From NCBI GenBank assembly GCA_964017125.1, contig OZ024903.1:61318670-61382669 (forward strand): a stretch of DNA of 64,000 bases. Direction: 5' to 3'. Every line of letters begins with the position of its first letter. The first letter of the stretch is position 1. Under the pieces are notes generated by a model. It was not told the DNA's origin. It saw only the letters and a list, made by a program, of their open reading frames with translations, and searched no databases. This DNA is from Flabesymbios commensalis. Taxonomy: Eukaryota; Annelida; Polychaeta; Terebellida; Flabelligeridae. This document shows, in pieces, positions 1-10,291 of this stretch. The position numbers and the translations under genes are program-made.

Positions 1-66
1 TGCTTCGCCCATCATTGCTTCGAAGATCATTGCTCTGACGATAATAGCTCCGACAACCATTGCTCT
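1..66. repeat. imperfect short tandem repeat
   Basis: Four or five diverged units of roughly 18 bp built on CATTGCTYYGA. The array runs off the left edge of the window, so its true size is unknown. Confidence 0.55.
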
Positions 67-85
67 GACTGACTTATAAATATCA

Positions 86-494
86 CTTATAGTCAGATTC
101 ACATTAAATTCATCAACCAGGATTATTGAATTTCGCGGATTTTTCAGTCAATCCTCAACTAATTTCCATGAAATTTTACACACACTATTTTCCAATCATG
201 TCGTGACTACCCTGAAAATGTTGTTTTGATAAGTATTTTAGAAGTTAGACCATTTGACATGTAATAAAATTCTGAGATGAAGCTAATGGGTTTATAGAGG
301 CCAGTATTTGTATTTATTTACTACATGTCAAATGGTCTAACTTCTCAAATACTTATCAAAACTTCGCGAAACTTGAAGGGTAGTCACGACATGAATGGAA
401 AATAGTGTGTGTAAAATTTCATGAAAATTAGTTGAGAATTGACTGAGAAATCCGCGAAATTCATTCACCACGGTTAATGTGAATCCGACTATAG
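86..494. mobile_element. long inverted repeat, foldback-type element
   Basis: Two arms of about 175 bp (86-268 and 322-494) are inverted copies separated by a ~53-bp spacer. The outer ends read CTTATAGTCAGATTCAC and its complement GTGAATCCGACTATAG. The inner ends read CCATTTGACATGTAATAAA and TTTACTACATGTCAAATGG. Arms differ by scattered substitutions and small indels, so it is not fresh. It has no coding capacity. A non-autonomous foldback DNA transposon or large MITE is the simplest reading; superfamily unknown because no target duplication is clear. Confidence 0.75.
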
Positions 495-1172
495 AGACAT
501 TTTTATTCGATTGAAATTATAGCAAATAAATATTAAATTAGTAATTTGTTGTTTCCAAATTTGAAAATGAACAAAAGCATAGTTAAACGAAAGAATCAAT
601 GTTTTGTTTTAATGTATTTGAGATTTGCACCTGCGAATTCGATCAATTTCAGTGTAATATTTTTTGTTAAAACAGCTTCAATACGCTTTTACTTATTAGT
701 TAAGTGTTCCAATAGGCCTACTGGTATATACCATTTGTCATTTTATTGATGCGCTAAACATGCTATTTTTTATATATCATTATAGGCCTATAAACTAGAT
801 ATTTTTTTCAATAGGGGCCTAGTTGCATAATTAAATTTGAAAAAACTCTAGGTCTAAGAAGAAATAGGTAAAAGGTTGAATATAATGTTTACTTCAATCC
901 CAAACACCTATTCAAATAACAATATTTGTATTGTTACTAAGTTATATTCAAATTATACTATTATTGTCAATTATTTACAGCACAGATGAAAAGATGAATT
1001 ATTTACATTAAACATGCTTATTATATTTGAACATCACAAAGACGTGCGAATTCTGTGCGATTTTAAAAGCGAATTTTTTCCTGAAACAACTGAACACTGG
1101 TCTTTTTCGACATCGTCAGCTTAGAACATATTATATAATATACATGTAGGCCTAGATACATGTACCATAAAA
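495..1172. other. AT-rich non-coding stretch
   Basis: No credible gene. A 67-codon open frame at 546-749 has no recognisable motif. TAGGCCTA octamers occur at 713, 783 and 1147. Confidence 0.6.
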
Positions 1173-1240
1173 ACGTGTTGGTCCACCGTCTGGGACGCTG
1201 TTCTAGCATTGACCCAACGAGTGAATGTTGTTTGCTGGGT
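1173..1240. mobile_element. palindromic element A, decayed right part
   Basis: Carries the central motif (TTGGTCCACCGTCTGGGACGC) and the right end TGTTTGCTGGG of the CCCAGCAAACAC family. The left end is missing or unrecognisable. Confidence 0.6.
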
Positions 1241-1786
1241 AGTCTTGTACACTCATTATCATATATTTACACATAGCAGGCCATGTACCTGATATTACAC
1301 ATACCAACGTTGTCTGCTATATACATGATATAAATCGCACATGTATGTATGTATATAGTAAACACTTAGAAGTGGAAATAAAACAAATCCCCAATCGATC
1401 GATTGGAAGGATAAAGTCCATTTCACGGATCAACCATTTGAATGTAACAATGGTACGATGCAGAAAAATTATTCCCATTTTTTGTAATCGAAAATTGTTC
1501 CTCCAATCAATGTTGTGCCGATTATTATAGGATCAAAAAAAGTATTTTATAATTTATACTGCAATGATGATCATGGCAATCATCTATTTAGATATCAGGC
1601 CATCACCAGATCACACATGGGTTAATACTGTAACCTTACATCTGATATTACTACCCTAGCTGAGCCGTAGAAGTGAATGTGTATACTTCAGGCTAAGACG
1701 GCAGGATTATAGGTGAACTTTCAGAAATACTCAATCGGATCACTTGTCAAATGATTCGTCAGTTTATCTAACCCCTTATGCCGAAC

Positions 1787-2122
1787 AATTCACACAAGAG
1801 CGATATCCCGCGCGAATCACTCGCTTGTCTCACAATAACCACTGGTAACCATGATAACCCTCTATGCATGATACATTTATGACAACGCGTTCACATTCAA
1901 GCGGTTGGTTTGTGCAAGGCTACTGCATAGCTTGTGAAAAAAGGTTCACACTGTCCGCCTATCATGCACCTGCTCTCTGGAACCTTTATATAATTCACTA
2001 GCGAATAATCCGATAGGGGCTGATTTGCTTTAGCATGTTTGATGTGAACGTAATTCGCGTAAACATGGGCAATCACTTGCTAGCGAATAGCAAGCGATTA
2101 ATTCTTCTAGTGTGAGCAGACA
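1787..2122. mobile_element. possible decayed MITE with GCGA-rich ends
   Basis: Left end TTCACACAAGAGCGA and right end AGCGATTAATTCTTCTAGTGTGAG are roughly inverted, with GCGAATCACTCGC and GCTAGCGAATAGCAAGCGA near either side. The match is weak and no target duplication is visible. Confidence 0.35.
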
Positions 2123-2144
2123 TTAACACTTTGTGTGCCGTAGG

Positions 2145-2740
2145 TATGTAGGTGTAACCCCCTGTCTCTACAGAAGACAGGGGGTTACATGACCTACAGC
2201 AAACAGGGGGTTACAGGACCAACAACAGACAGGGGTTGCAGGACCTACGACCTACAACGGACAGGGGGTTACAGGACCAGCAACAGACAAGGGTTGCAGG
2301 ACCTACGACAGACAGGGGTTTACAGGACCTACAGCAGACAGGGGGTTACAGGACCAACAACAGACAAGGGTTGCAGAACCTACGACAGACAGGGGTTTAC
2401 AGGACCTACAGCAGACAGGGGGTTACAGGACAAACAACAGACAAGGGTTGCAGGACCTACGACAGACAGGGGTTTACAGGACCTACAGCAGACAGGGGGT
2501 TACAGGACCAACAACAGAAGGGTTGCAGGACCTACGACAGACAGGGGGTTACAGGACCTACAGCAGACAGGGGGTTACAGGACCAACCACAGACAAGGGT
2601 TGCAGGACCTACAACAGGCAGGGGGTTGCAGAACCTACCGTCTACAGGGGGTTACAAGATCTACCGTGTACAGTACCCCCTGTAGACGGTAGGTCATGTA
2701 ACCCCCTCCCTGTCTGCTCTAGGTCCTGTAATCAGGTAAT
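2145..2740. repeat. minisatellite, 25-26 bp units in a ~77-bp higher-order repeat, with inverted units at both ends
   Basis: Units such as CAGCAGACAGGGGGTTACAG plus GACCT alternate among three variants (ACAGCAGACAGGGGG, ACAACAGACAAGGG, ACGACAGACAGGGG), giving a repeating block of about 77 bp (26+25+26). The array is bounded on both sides by oppositely oriented units: GTAACCCCCTGTC at 2153 and ACCCCCTGTAGACGGTAGGT near 2674-2694. Three overlapping open frames here (up to 167 codons) are by-products of a stop-poor unit whose length is not a multiple of three; I do not consider them genes. Confidence 0.9.
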
Positions 2741-2744
2741 AATC

Positions 2745-3526
2745 TAATATTACAGATAAATTTACACATTATCAGCTCTGAAATTGTCAACTCTTGTAGT
2801 ACTACTAGTCGTAATACCTCGCGTCCCAGAGCCCAGTGGCAGTAGGGGGCATTAATATACACTTTAACCCCAAGTATGCCACTCGGTATATTGTATAACA
2901 CCACCAAACATGCTTGAATAAAGATTTATAAGAGGTTTCAATCAGATTACCGTCTTATGGGATTGTATAACCATATATCCTCGTACTGAAAACAATCCTT
3001 GATAATCATGATTAATATTACAGAAAAATAATTAAAAATTTGATGGATGTGCCCTGCACTTTAAAGTTAAACACATAGATATACGACATCTTATTATCAT
3101 GATTATCCTGTTGTGAATTATAGTCACATAGCACAGTTTTCAATTTTGATTCCGATCGACAGCGATAAAACGCAGGATTGATACTAACAAGTTATCTCTG
3201 GAACCCAAATGGTTACTGAGTTGTTTATAGATTCTTGTTCACCGAAGCGTATTTATCCGGCAAATACATGTTGAACTCAAACTAGTAAAAAATAGGACAC
3301 GCACTGGCCATTTAAAAACTGTTTAAATATTGGTGATTTACATAAAATCATAATGTACAGAAATACAATGTTTTTTAAGGCGTTGGATATTAAAGTAAAA
3401 CTGTCAAATTAATATATATTGTTAACGCTTGCCCTTGTTGTAGTGGTAATTGAATACTCCGTTATGAATAGCATGATATTAAGCAATGTCTATTCGCATA
3501 TAATCTTAGAATACTATATCTGTATA
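2745..3526. other. non-coding stretch without recognised repeats
   Basis: AT-rich, no open frame of note, no palindrome or tandem array that I could see. Confidence 0.5.
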
Positions 3527-3617
3527 TTGACCCAATGTTGCTTTAATGTTGGTCTGCCGTCTTCGACGTCGGCCCTACATTAAAGCGACATTGTTTCAAC
3601 GCCTCGTGTTTGTTGGG
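3527..3617. mobile_element. palindromic element A
   Basis: Core GTCTTCGACGTCGGCCCTAC flanked by inverted CAATGTTGCTTTAATGTTGG / CATTAAAGCGACATTG, ending CCTCGTGTTTGTTGGGG. Both arms share GCTTTAATG rather than the usual GGTTTAATG. The left terminus is eroded. Confidence 0.75.
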
Positions 3618-3838
3618 GAGTTGGTCATGTTGACAGCACATTGGATCATCTTATTCACTGGTCTTTATGCCACTTTAAATGCCTCTTTAAATGCCCACTC
3701 TTACTTGTTTACGACCTGATTTCCAGCGAACCGAATATGATCTAGACATATTGTTGTTTGAATGTTTGATGTGTATCTATTGGGGACGATGCGAGTGCAG
3801 ACTTTAATATAATGTATACAGGTGGGTAGGTATGTGAA

Positions 3839-3858
3839 TGGGGGGGGGGGGGGGGGGG
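3839..3858 (+). repeat. poly-G run
   Basis: A run of about 18 consecutive G residues after GTGAAT. Two minus-strand open frames across it are low complexity and not genes. Confidence 0.9.
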
Positions 3859-4149
3859 CGTGCGTGACGGTACGAGCAACATCGAGCCTGAGCAAGTACC
3901 CCTCATAAAGTTGCTGTGAATATTTAATGGTACTATGCACTGGGCGGGGTGGTGTACTGGCCTGAGCATATACATGTTTGTATTCATGATCATTATCAAG
4001 GTTATACGTATATAGACTGACCTACAACATGATCTTGATCATCATAATCATAATAGCCGTATATATGTTGAAAACATGCACACAGAGACTTTAGAAATAG
4101 TCATTTTCTTAAAAAAAATGTTAATTCTACAATATTTGGACTTCCGAAT

Positions 4150-4167
4150 AAATAAATAAATAAATAT
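4150..4167. repeat. AAAT microsatellite
   Basis: Short AATA tandem run between 4149 and 4167. Confidence 0.8.
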
Positions 4168-4171
4168 ACCC

Positions 4172-4281
4172 ATGCAGCAAACGCGGGACATTGACCCTGT
4201 GTTAGTTCAATGTTGGCCCATCGTCTGCGACGCTGGCCCAGCATTGAACCAACCCAGGGTCAATGTCTCGTGTTTGCTGGG
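4172..4281. mobile_element. palindromic element A, near complete
   Basis: Starts ATGCAGCAAACGCGGGACATTGA and ends TCAATGTCTCGTGTTTGCTGGG, with central CATCGTCTGCGACGCTGG. Both arms carry the copy-specific ACCCTG(T)G / ACCCAGGGT variant. Confidence 0.85.
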
Positions 4282-4586
4282 ATATGCTATATATCCATGA
4301 TAAAATCATGGAGATAGCCATCATGATAATAAAGCATGTGGGATAATATTACTGATCGTGTACTGAACAGGCGTGATATCTCTGTATGTAACTGCTCTCT
4401 GCTGATTCACAAGGTTCAAAAACACTCTCCTGAGAAGCACTCTGGTTCGGCAATGGCCCAATGCTGTCTGAATAACAGGCCGACGCCTTACACATTGGCC
4501 TATGATTGAGCCAGCACAGCGCGTATTGTATTGTTGTTTGACTTATCCCCATGTATCTTGTCTTATCCGCTGGTTATCGAGACTGT

Positions 4587-4673
4587 CCCAGCACGATATG
4601 TCGACTCAAGAATGTTGGTTTAATACTGTTCCACCGTCTACGACGCAGGCCCTACATTAAACCAAACATGGAT
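4587..4673. mobile_element. palindromic element A, decayed
   Basis: CCCAGCACGATATG at the left, core CCGTCTACGACGCAGGCC, inverted arms GTTGGTTTAATA / CATTAAACCAAACATGG. The right terminus is lost. Confidence 0.65.
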
Positions 4674-4713
4674 TAGTATTTTGTCTTATAGCTGGGATCA
4701 TACATTGTGCATG

Positions 4714-4761
4714 CGATACATGACAGTCAAGTTGTGCTCACAACTTGACTGTCATGTATCG
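4714..4761. repeat. near-perfect palindrome
   Basis: CGATACATGACAGTCAAGTT and its complement face each other around a 4-6 base centre. Not a member of the main palindromic family. Confidence 0.85.
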
Positions 4762-4830
4762 TATATGATATATGAACACACACGCTGCAGCTGTGTGGCC
4801 CATATTTCCAAGCAATATCGCTATTCTTTG

Positions 4831-4894
4831 CAAGGCCCGCTACTCCCGACGTCACATACTCCTCCGTCTGCGACGTCGGGAGTAGCGGGCCTTG
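4831..4894. mobile_element. inverted repeat with element-A-like centre
   Basis: Perfect 23-bp arms (CAAGGCCCGCTACTCCCGAC plus GTC) around an 18-bp loop that includes CCGTCTGCGACG, the same central turn as the CCCAGCAAACAC family. Arms are otherwise unrelated to that family. Confidence 0.7.
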
Positions 4895-5105
4895 TCAGCG
4901 TTTGTTTTCTCCACATGTACAAAATGTCTTTTTATTCGCTCAGTGACCTCACATCGCTCATTCTAATCGAGGCCATTTAGTCACCAGTGACTCGCTATTT
5001 TCGTGATCAATTTAGATTAGTGGGTGAGCCTCTGGTCCCGCTGGATGCTGCAGCATCTTCTGAGATCCTGCAGCAGAAAAACAGCGTCCTGCACGTTGCT
5101 ACTAT

Positions 5106-5138
5106 AGCAAGGAATATAGAAAGACTATATTCCTTGCT
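5106..5138. repeat. short hairpin
   Basis: AGCAAGGAATATAG and its complement around a 5-base loop. Upstream TGCTGCAGCATCTTCTG is also weakly palindromic. Confidence 0.7.
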
Positions 5139-5144
5139 GCATGT

Positions 5145-8100
5145 CATTTAGGGTACAGCAGACACTCATATTTGTCACATTTGAATCATCCGGCTATGTG
5201 TGTGTATCAGCGTGCACACTATGCCCGGTAAACACACACACTGATGATAAGTTTAAGTTGTTAAAGATTTACATAAAGCTTGTATGAGAAAATAATAACA
5301 ATTGAAGCCGCCCAATGATAACACACAAGGATCTCTATACCGTTCAAATGTTTAGACCAATGCTGTAGAGTCACTAGACGTGTTATATATTTTATGAAAA
5401 TAAATAATAATATATACTGATGTGTTTGCTGAGTAGATCCCAAGGACAGAGTATGTAATGATGTTATTATCCATTCCCGGTGTTAACCAAAGAAAACTAT
5501 GAAGTTGCCTTGATTGAAGTTATTGATATCACTTATATATTAAGGAAAAAAAACTACACGTGTCCCATCAATAGAAGGACCGAGAAGCACCATAAAAATA
5601 CATTTCTGTTGGACATTATTGATCTTTCATTGTCACTGAAATTAAGCACACGAAAACACTGGCAGTGCTGTTTATAATCATCACCACCATCATCATTATC
5701 GTGATTATTTAACACTAACATAGACATAATGCATGGAGTAGGTAACAACACGCGATCAAATCTATATATATATATATATACAGTAGCCACCATGATCATT
5801 TATTATCTTAGTAATAATTTGTACAGATCTAATTTTTATATTGGTTTATCGAAGTTTTGGTTGATCTACAAGCAATCTCATCTTTTAGGCACATATATAC
5901 AGCTACTAAAATCGCTTTCGGTGATTTTTACATTTACGTTTCGGCTAGTTACCATTTGTTTAAAGTGGAGATAATGACGAATGGAGCGTAATTAGCAGAT
6001 ACTGATTCCTCCCTCTTCAGATACTACCAACTTGCTACTTAGATTATTAATTATAAATATAGTCAAAAATTAATTATAAATATAGTTATAAATTATAGTC
6101 AGTGATGTATCTTTAGCGATAAATGTGATGTACAGAGCGCCAGTATCTACAGCCTCTGATCATTATTTTTTTTGAAATGTAGGCTGGGTCGTTTGAACAT
6201 TGGAGGTAGACTTTACATACAGTGGTTCATTTACATACCGATCGAGTGTCGGAAAGCATTGATCCACAGATTTAGTTGGGTTGTTTGATCATTATGGTCA
6301 TAACCATATAAGTAAGAACAAGGATATATTTAAAGGTTTATATATTCTTGGTATGAGTAAGTACAGTCTTAGGTCACGAGGAGCAGGCTACATCTACATC
6401 AGTTAGTTAACATTGACTATTGTCGATTGGGCTATAGTTGATCAATCGACCATGTTCACGGTCTAGAGTGAGCAAATGGTGAAGTGGCGGGCATTCCTTA
6501 AATACCACTATAGCATTGTAAATAAATTGTAGTGAACGGACCGATAAGTAACAAAGTTAAATAGACAAAATAGTTCAGAGAACGGTACTCAATTGGCGCT
6601 GATACATTGAAATACCAGTTTACATGACGAGACCCCCGGTTGATAAACAGCAATTTTGTTACCTTACTTTCCACTTAACTTCATTATCTTAATTTCAAAC
6701 AGCTTTCCGGCCAAAAGTGTATAACCACTTTGCATCAGGAAAATTGTCAAATTTGAAAACTCATAGGTCTATATTTAACCGAGTATTTATATAGATTGCA
6801 CATTGGTACAGTTGACGAAACTGTGGTTAAGATTTGTAGGGGGAGGGGGTCGGCCAGCCCCCCGGAATAAACACTACTTTCTCAGCCGTGTCGTCGATAA
6901 TCAATACTGTAATTGCATTGATAAAAAAGAGCCATCGAACATCGAATATATCTTGAAAAATGAGATTATTAGATAGTTAGCCTTAATAAAATAGAGATTA
7001 CAAGTGAGTGTTATATGATCTTGTGAACGGCAAAATAGATGCTGTTAATCACGACAATATGTGATGTATAGACAAGTATAGATGCAAATGAGATCGGAGG
7101 GGTTTCATGAACACAAGGTGGAACATCACATGACAGAAAACATGACATTACTTTTGTACACTTGGCCGCGGGTGAAGCCATACACCCGGGGGCCATAGGC
7201 CATACATACACATCACACGTACCAAACAATAACTATGTCAAATAGTGTCATGTTTGAATATAACAAACACCCGCGAACACATGGTATCTACATAATTTAT
7301 GTGCCAGTTTTTTGTGTGCATTCTTGCATATATTCGAACAATGTTTTTTTTATTGTTAGGCCAGTGTCCCAAACAGCGGTCCAACTTGGAAACAGCATAT
7401 GTTCAATACTAAATGCACGGCATGATGAGAACCAAATATGACTTTTATTTAGACATTCTGGATGATTCAGCATTCAATTATTTTTCATCTCAACATTTGC
7501 AATACTAGTAAGTGAATATTGGTTCCTGATGCCGCCTCTAGCACTTGTGAAAGCCTTATAAGTACTGAATCTGTACTATTGTCAGCTAAGTGTTGTATTC
7601 AAACAATGTTTAGGAACGTTTGTTTATTGTCAAACACTAGGACACGTGCTTAATTGAGCAGTAAGGAGCAGTCTGGGTAGATCATATGATAGATGCTTAT
7701 GATAAAGAAATACAAACCTATATAATTGTATATGTAACAACCATTCTTATAAAAGATTTTGTACGCTGGCACAACTTAAATACAAATGCGTTATTCATAC
7801 CCAGGTGAAGAGACACGTTTGCGTTAAACACTGTTAAAGGCAAAATTTAGGACCGTTGGCCAATCACTACATGTGGACATATTTACACACATCAGACCAG
7901 CCCGGCGTGCCATGGCGTGGTGTCGGTATTGACATTGTTATCAGATCTGTCCTGCTTCGTCTATAACCATGATAACTGGTCCCTGCAGCACGCGTCCCAT
8001 GATAATACAACCACTGGAAAACACCAGAATGACAGTCAACCTACCCTTCTATTCTGTGAACACCTTACTCTGCCACACCAAATGCTTCTCATACATTGGC

Positions 8101-8195
8101 ACAACGTTGTACCAACGTTTCTTGCTGAGTGCGTACCATCAGCGGAGATGTGTAAATATGGCCAAGTATGTCATCAAACACGACTTCACTGACCC
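5145..8195. other. 3-kb non-coding stretch, few recognisable repeats
   Basis: Small open frames here (60-91 codons) have no recognisable motif. It contains a TA run at 5762-5780, a short duplicated TATAAATATAGT segment near 6050-6105 and a G/C-rich patch at 6838-6862. No gene is supported. Confidence 0.5.
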
Positions 8196-8265
8196 AAGGT
8201 TGGTTCAACGTTATTTGCGACGATCGCCCAACGGTAAACCAAAATTGTATCAGCTTTCATTGTTA
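8196..8265. mobile_element. palindromic element A, very decayed
   Basis: GGTTGGTTCAACGTTATTTGCGACGATCGCCCAACGGTAAACC resembles the central part of the family in scrambled form. Could be chance. Confidence 0.3.
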
Positions 8266-8997
8266 GATTGGATAGTTGTACCCTCTTCAACTCCCAACTT
8301 GTAATAATAGCCCCCTAAGACTGTGTCATCAGTTACCATGGTAACGTTAATACCCTGCTAGAGAAGCACAATGAATATATTGTAGACTCTATGTATCTAA
8401 ATGTGAGACGTGGCTTTAATCATGTTAATATCTACTTACAACCTCCAAATAACCCAAACGTGCTCAATATATGCTTATAGGCATTACAATATATTATTAG
8501 ATTTTATAAAATAGTATACAGTCGTTCAGCAGTGTCGCTTGTCCCTGTATACAGGTACATGTATGAGCTGAGTGAGAGAGCTGTAGGCCAGTGTAAAACA
8601 TGGAAAAATAGGATGGATCAGATTGACTGGAAAAGGTAAAACCACCGCCTGGTACAACGAAACTCCCATGATTAATCATCTGTATTTGAAAGATGTTTTT
8701 ATCAGAGACTAATTAATTTAAGCAACACAACACTGAGCCTTTAAGAACAGGCTGATTCTCTCTCTAATATGGCTTACAAGACGTAATAAATAGCTTCAGT
8801 TTCAATTTGAATCATCAGACTATTGAGACAAAATCATGAAAATGGTATACATGGTATACATACTAACCATTTGTCTCAATTGAATGGACACATACATAGG
8901 ATGTAAATATCTTGAAGACTGAGATCCCAAGCTCAACCATTGAATATTCTTGCTAAGGGGCTCACTTGACATTTACTATCTAAATTAAAAAATATAT

Positions 8998-9255
8998 TTA
9001 ACCCTTAAACATGTTAAAGCGCTGAATTTTTTTCTGAAAACCTTGGAGACCAAAGGGTTTTTTCCCAATTTGAAATCATTATGAATGTCTTCGTTACCTC
9101 TTTCCGATTCGTTTGAATACCTATGTTATGGGTGTACGGCCAGTAGGAATATTTTTACTCTTACTGTGCGGGGATCGACTTTAGACGTCAGAATCTGACG
9201 TCTACAGACGGCATATTCCGACGACTAAAGTCGATCCCCCTGCTGTAAGGGTTAT
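8998..9255. mobile_element. piggyBac-type MITE, family B
   Basis: Bounded by TTAACCCTTAAA and GCTGTAAGGGTTAT. The right part is a hairpin (about 9169-9240): CGGGGATCGACTTTAGACGT with complementary GACTAAAGTCGATCCCC. The left part carries the family's conserved body (CCAAAGGGTTTTTTCCCAATTTGAAATC, TTTGAATACCTATGTTATGGG). TTAA plus CCC termini indicate the piggyBac superfamily; no transposase is encoded. Confidence 0.85.
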
Positions 9256-9722
9256 CACCATATTCTAATCAGATGCAATTAAAAAGACCTAAATTGAATA
9301 TTTTATCTGCGTAAAATATTCTGGTCATCGAGCGGTAGTGGAGGTGATCCAAACTACTTTGTCGAATCGGTTTAGTGTATCCTATTTGGTCGGTGATCTG
9401 CCCACTTACTTACACTACGTGCCCGCAGTGAGTCGGACTGATAATTTGTAAGCTGCACGTTTTGGATCCGAGTTACGATACCCACAAACACGTTAAGCGT
9501 TTGATGTTATTGTGTTATTTATTTTATATCAATTTAAAAAATAGGGCTATTTAATATATATGATTTGTATCTGGGTTGCACGTCATATTGTGCTATGACG
9601 AGATGACCCGTGTTGACCTGGAACATAATGATGTGGTTTTAATAGAGTAAACAATCCGGATGATAATTACAATAATATTAACCGCAAAGTGACCTTATTA
9701 TTAAGTGCGTATTCTGGAGCCA

Positions 9723-9825
9723 TATTCTCGTCCAAGTTACGATATATCGTAGGCTTATGATTGGTCGAGATGGCCATCTCGACCAATCAGAAGCCTACGA
9801 TATATCGTAACTTGTACGAGAATAC
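9723..9825. mobile_element. 103-bp palindrome, snap-back element
   Basis: Left arm TATTCTCGTCCAAGTTACGA... and right arm ...TCGTAACTTGTACGAGAATA are inverted copies over about 50 bp with only a few mismatches and no spacer (centre GAGATGGCCATCTC). It is unlike the other families in the window. Confidence 0.85.
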
Positions 9826-10048
9826 GGGCCCAGGACTAGCATACATGATGTCATGTCATGTCCTGGATATGCCCACTGTTCAGGATCATGGTTTGGAATC
9901 GACCACTATATTTCATATTCATACATTAACCACACGTATAACCCAATATACTAGTGTAAACAAAAAAGTTTTTCCATTCACACATCTGCAGTGTATCGCT
10001 CGACACAGAATTAATGTCGTTGATTCGATATTATAATCGATTATATCT

Positions 10049-10124
10049 GGCCCAACCGGGTTTCGAACAGTGTCCTCAGCCACAATAAATTAGCCACTGA
10101 GCAATGCTATCGGTTAGAGAAACC
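10049..10124 (-). mobile_element. tRNA-derived SINE head
   Basis: Read on the minus strand: an A-box-like ATTGCTCAGTGGCTAA followed by a B-box-like CTGTTCGAAACCCGG at tRNA spacing. The acceptor stem does not pair well, so it is more likely a SINE head or tRNA pseudogene than a working tRNA gene. Confidence 0.6.
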
Positions 10125-10207
10125 ATGGTCCGTATACACTGGTATAGATTACTTGGAGAAATCAAAAACTTATCTAAAGTTCTTGGAGAAGCTAATACTT
10201 GTGTATC

Positions 10208-10291
10208 CCCAACAAATATGAGGCAATGGTTGTTTGGTGTTGGTCCAGTGTTTGCGACGGTGGCCCATGCAACAACAATCCTACATTTGTT
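10208..10291. mobile_element. palindromic element A, decayed
   Basis: CCCAACAAATATGAGGCAATG, core CAGTGTTTGCGACGGTGGCCCA and right part ACATTTGTT. A 82-codon open frame crosses it and is not a gene. Confidence 0.55.

Noticed and set aside
2189-2747. Three overlapping open frames up to 167 codons
   Set aside because: They translate a minisatellite in all three frames; the unit lacks stops and its length is not a multiple of three.
10049-10124. A functional tRNA gene on the minus strand
   Set aside because: Promoter boxes are good but the ends do not form a seven-pair acceptor stem; better explained as a SINE head.
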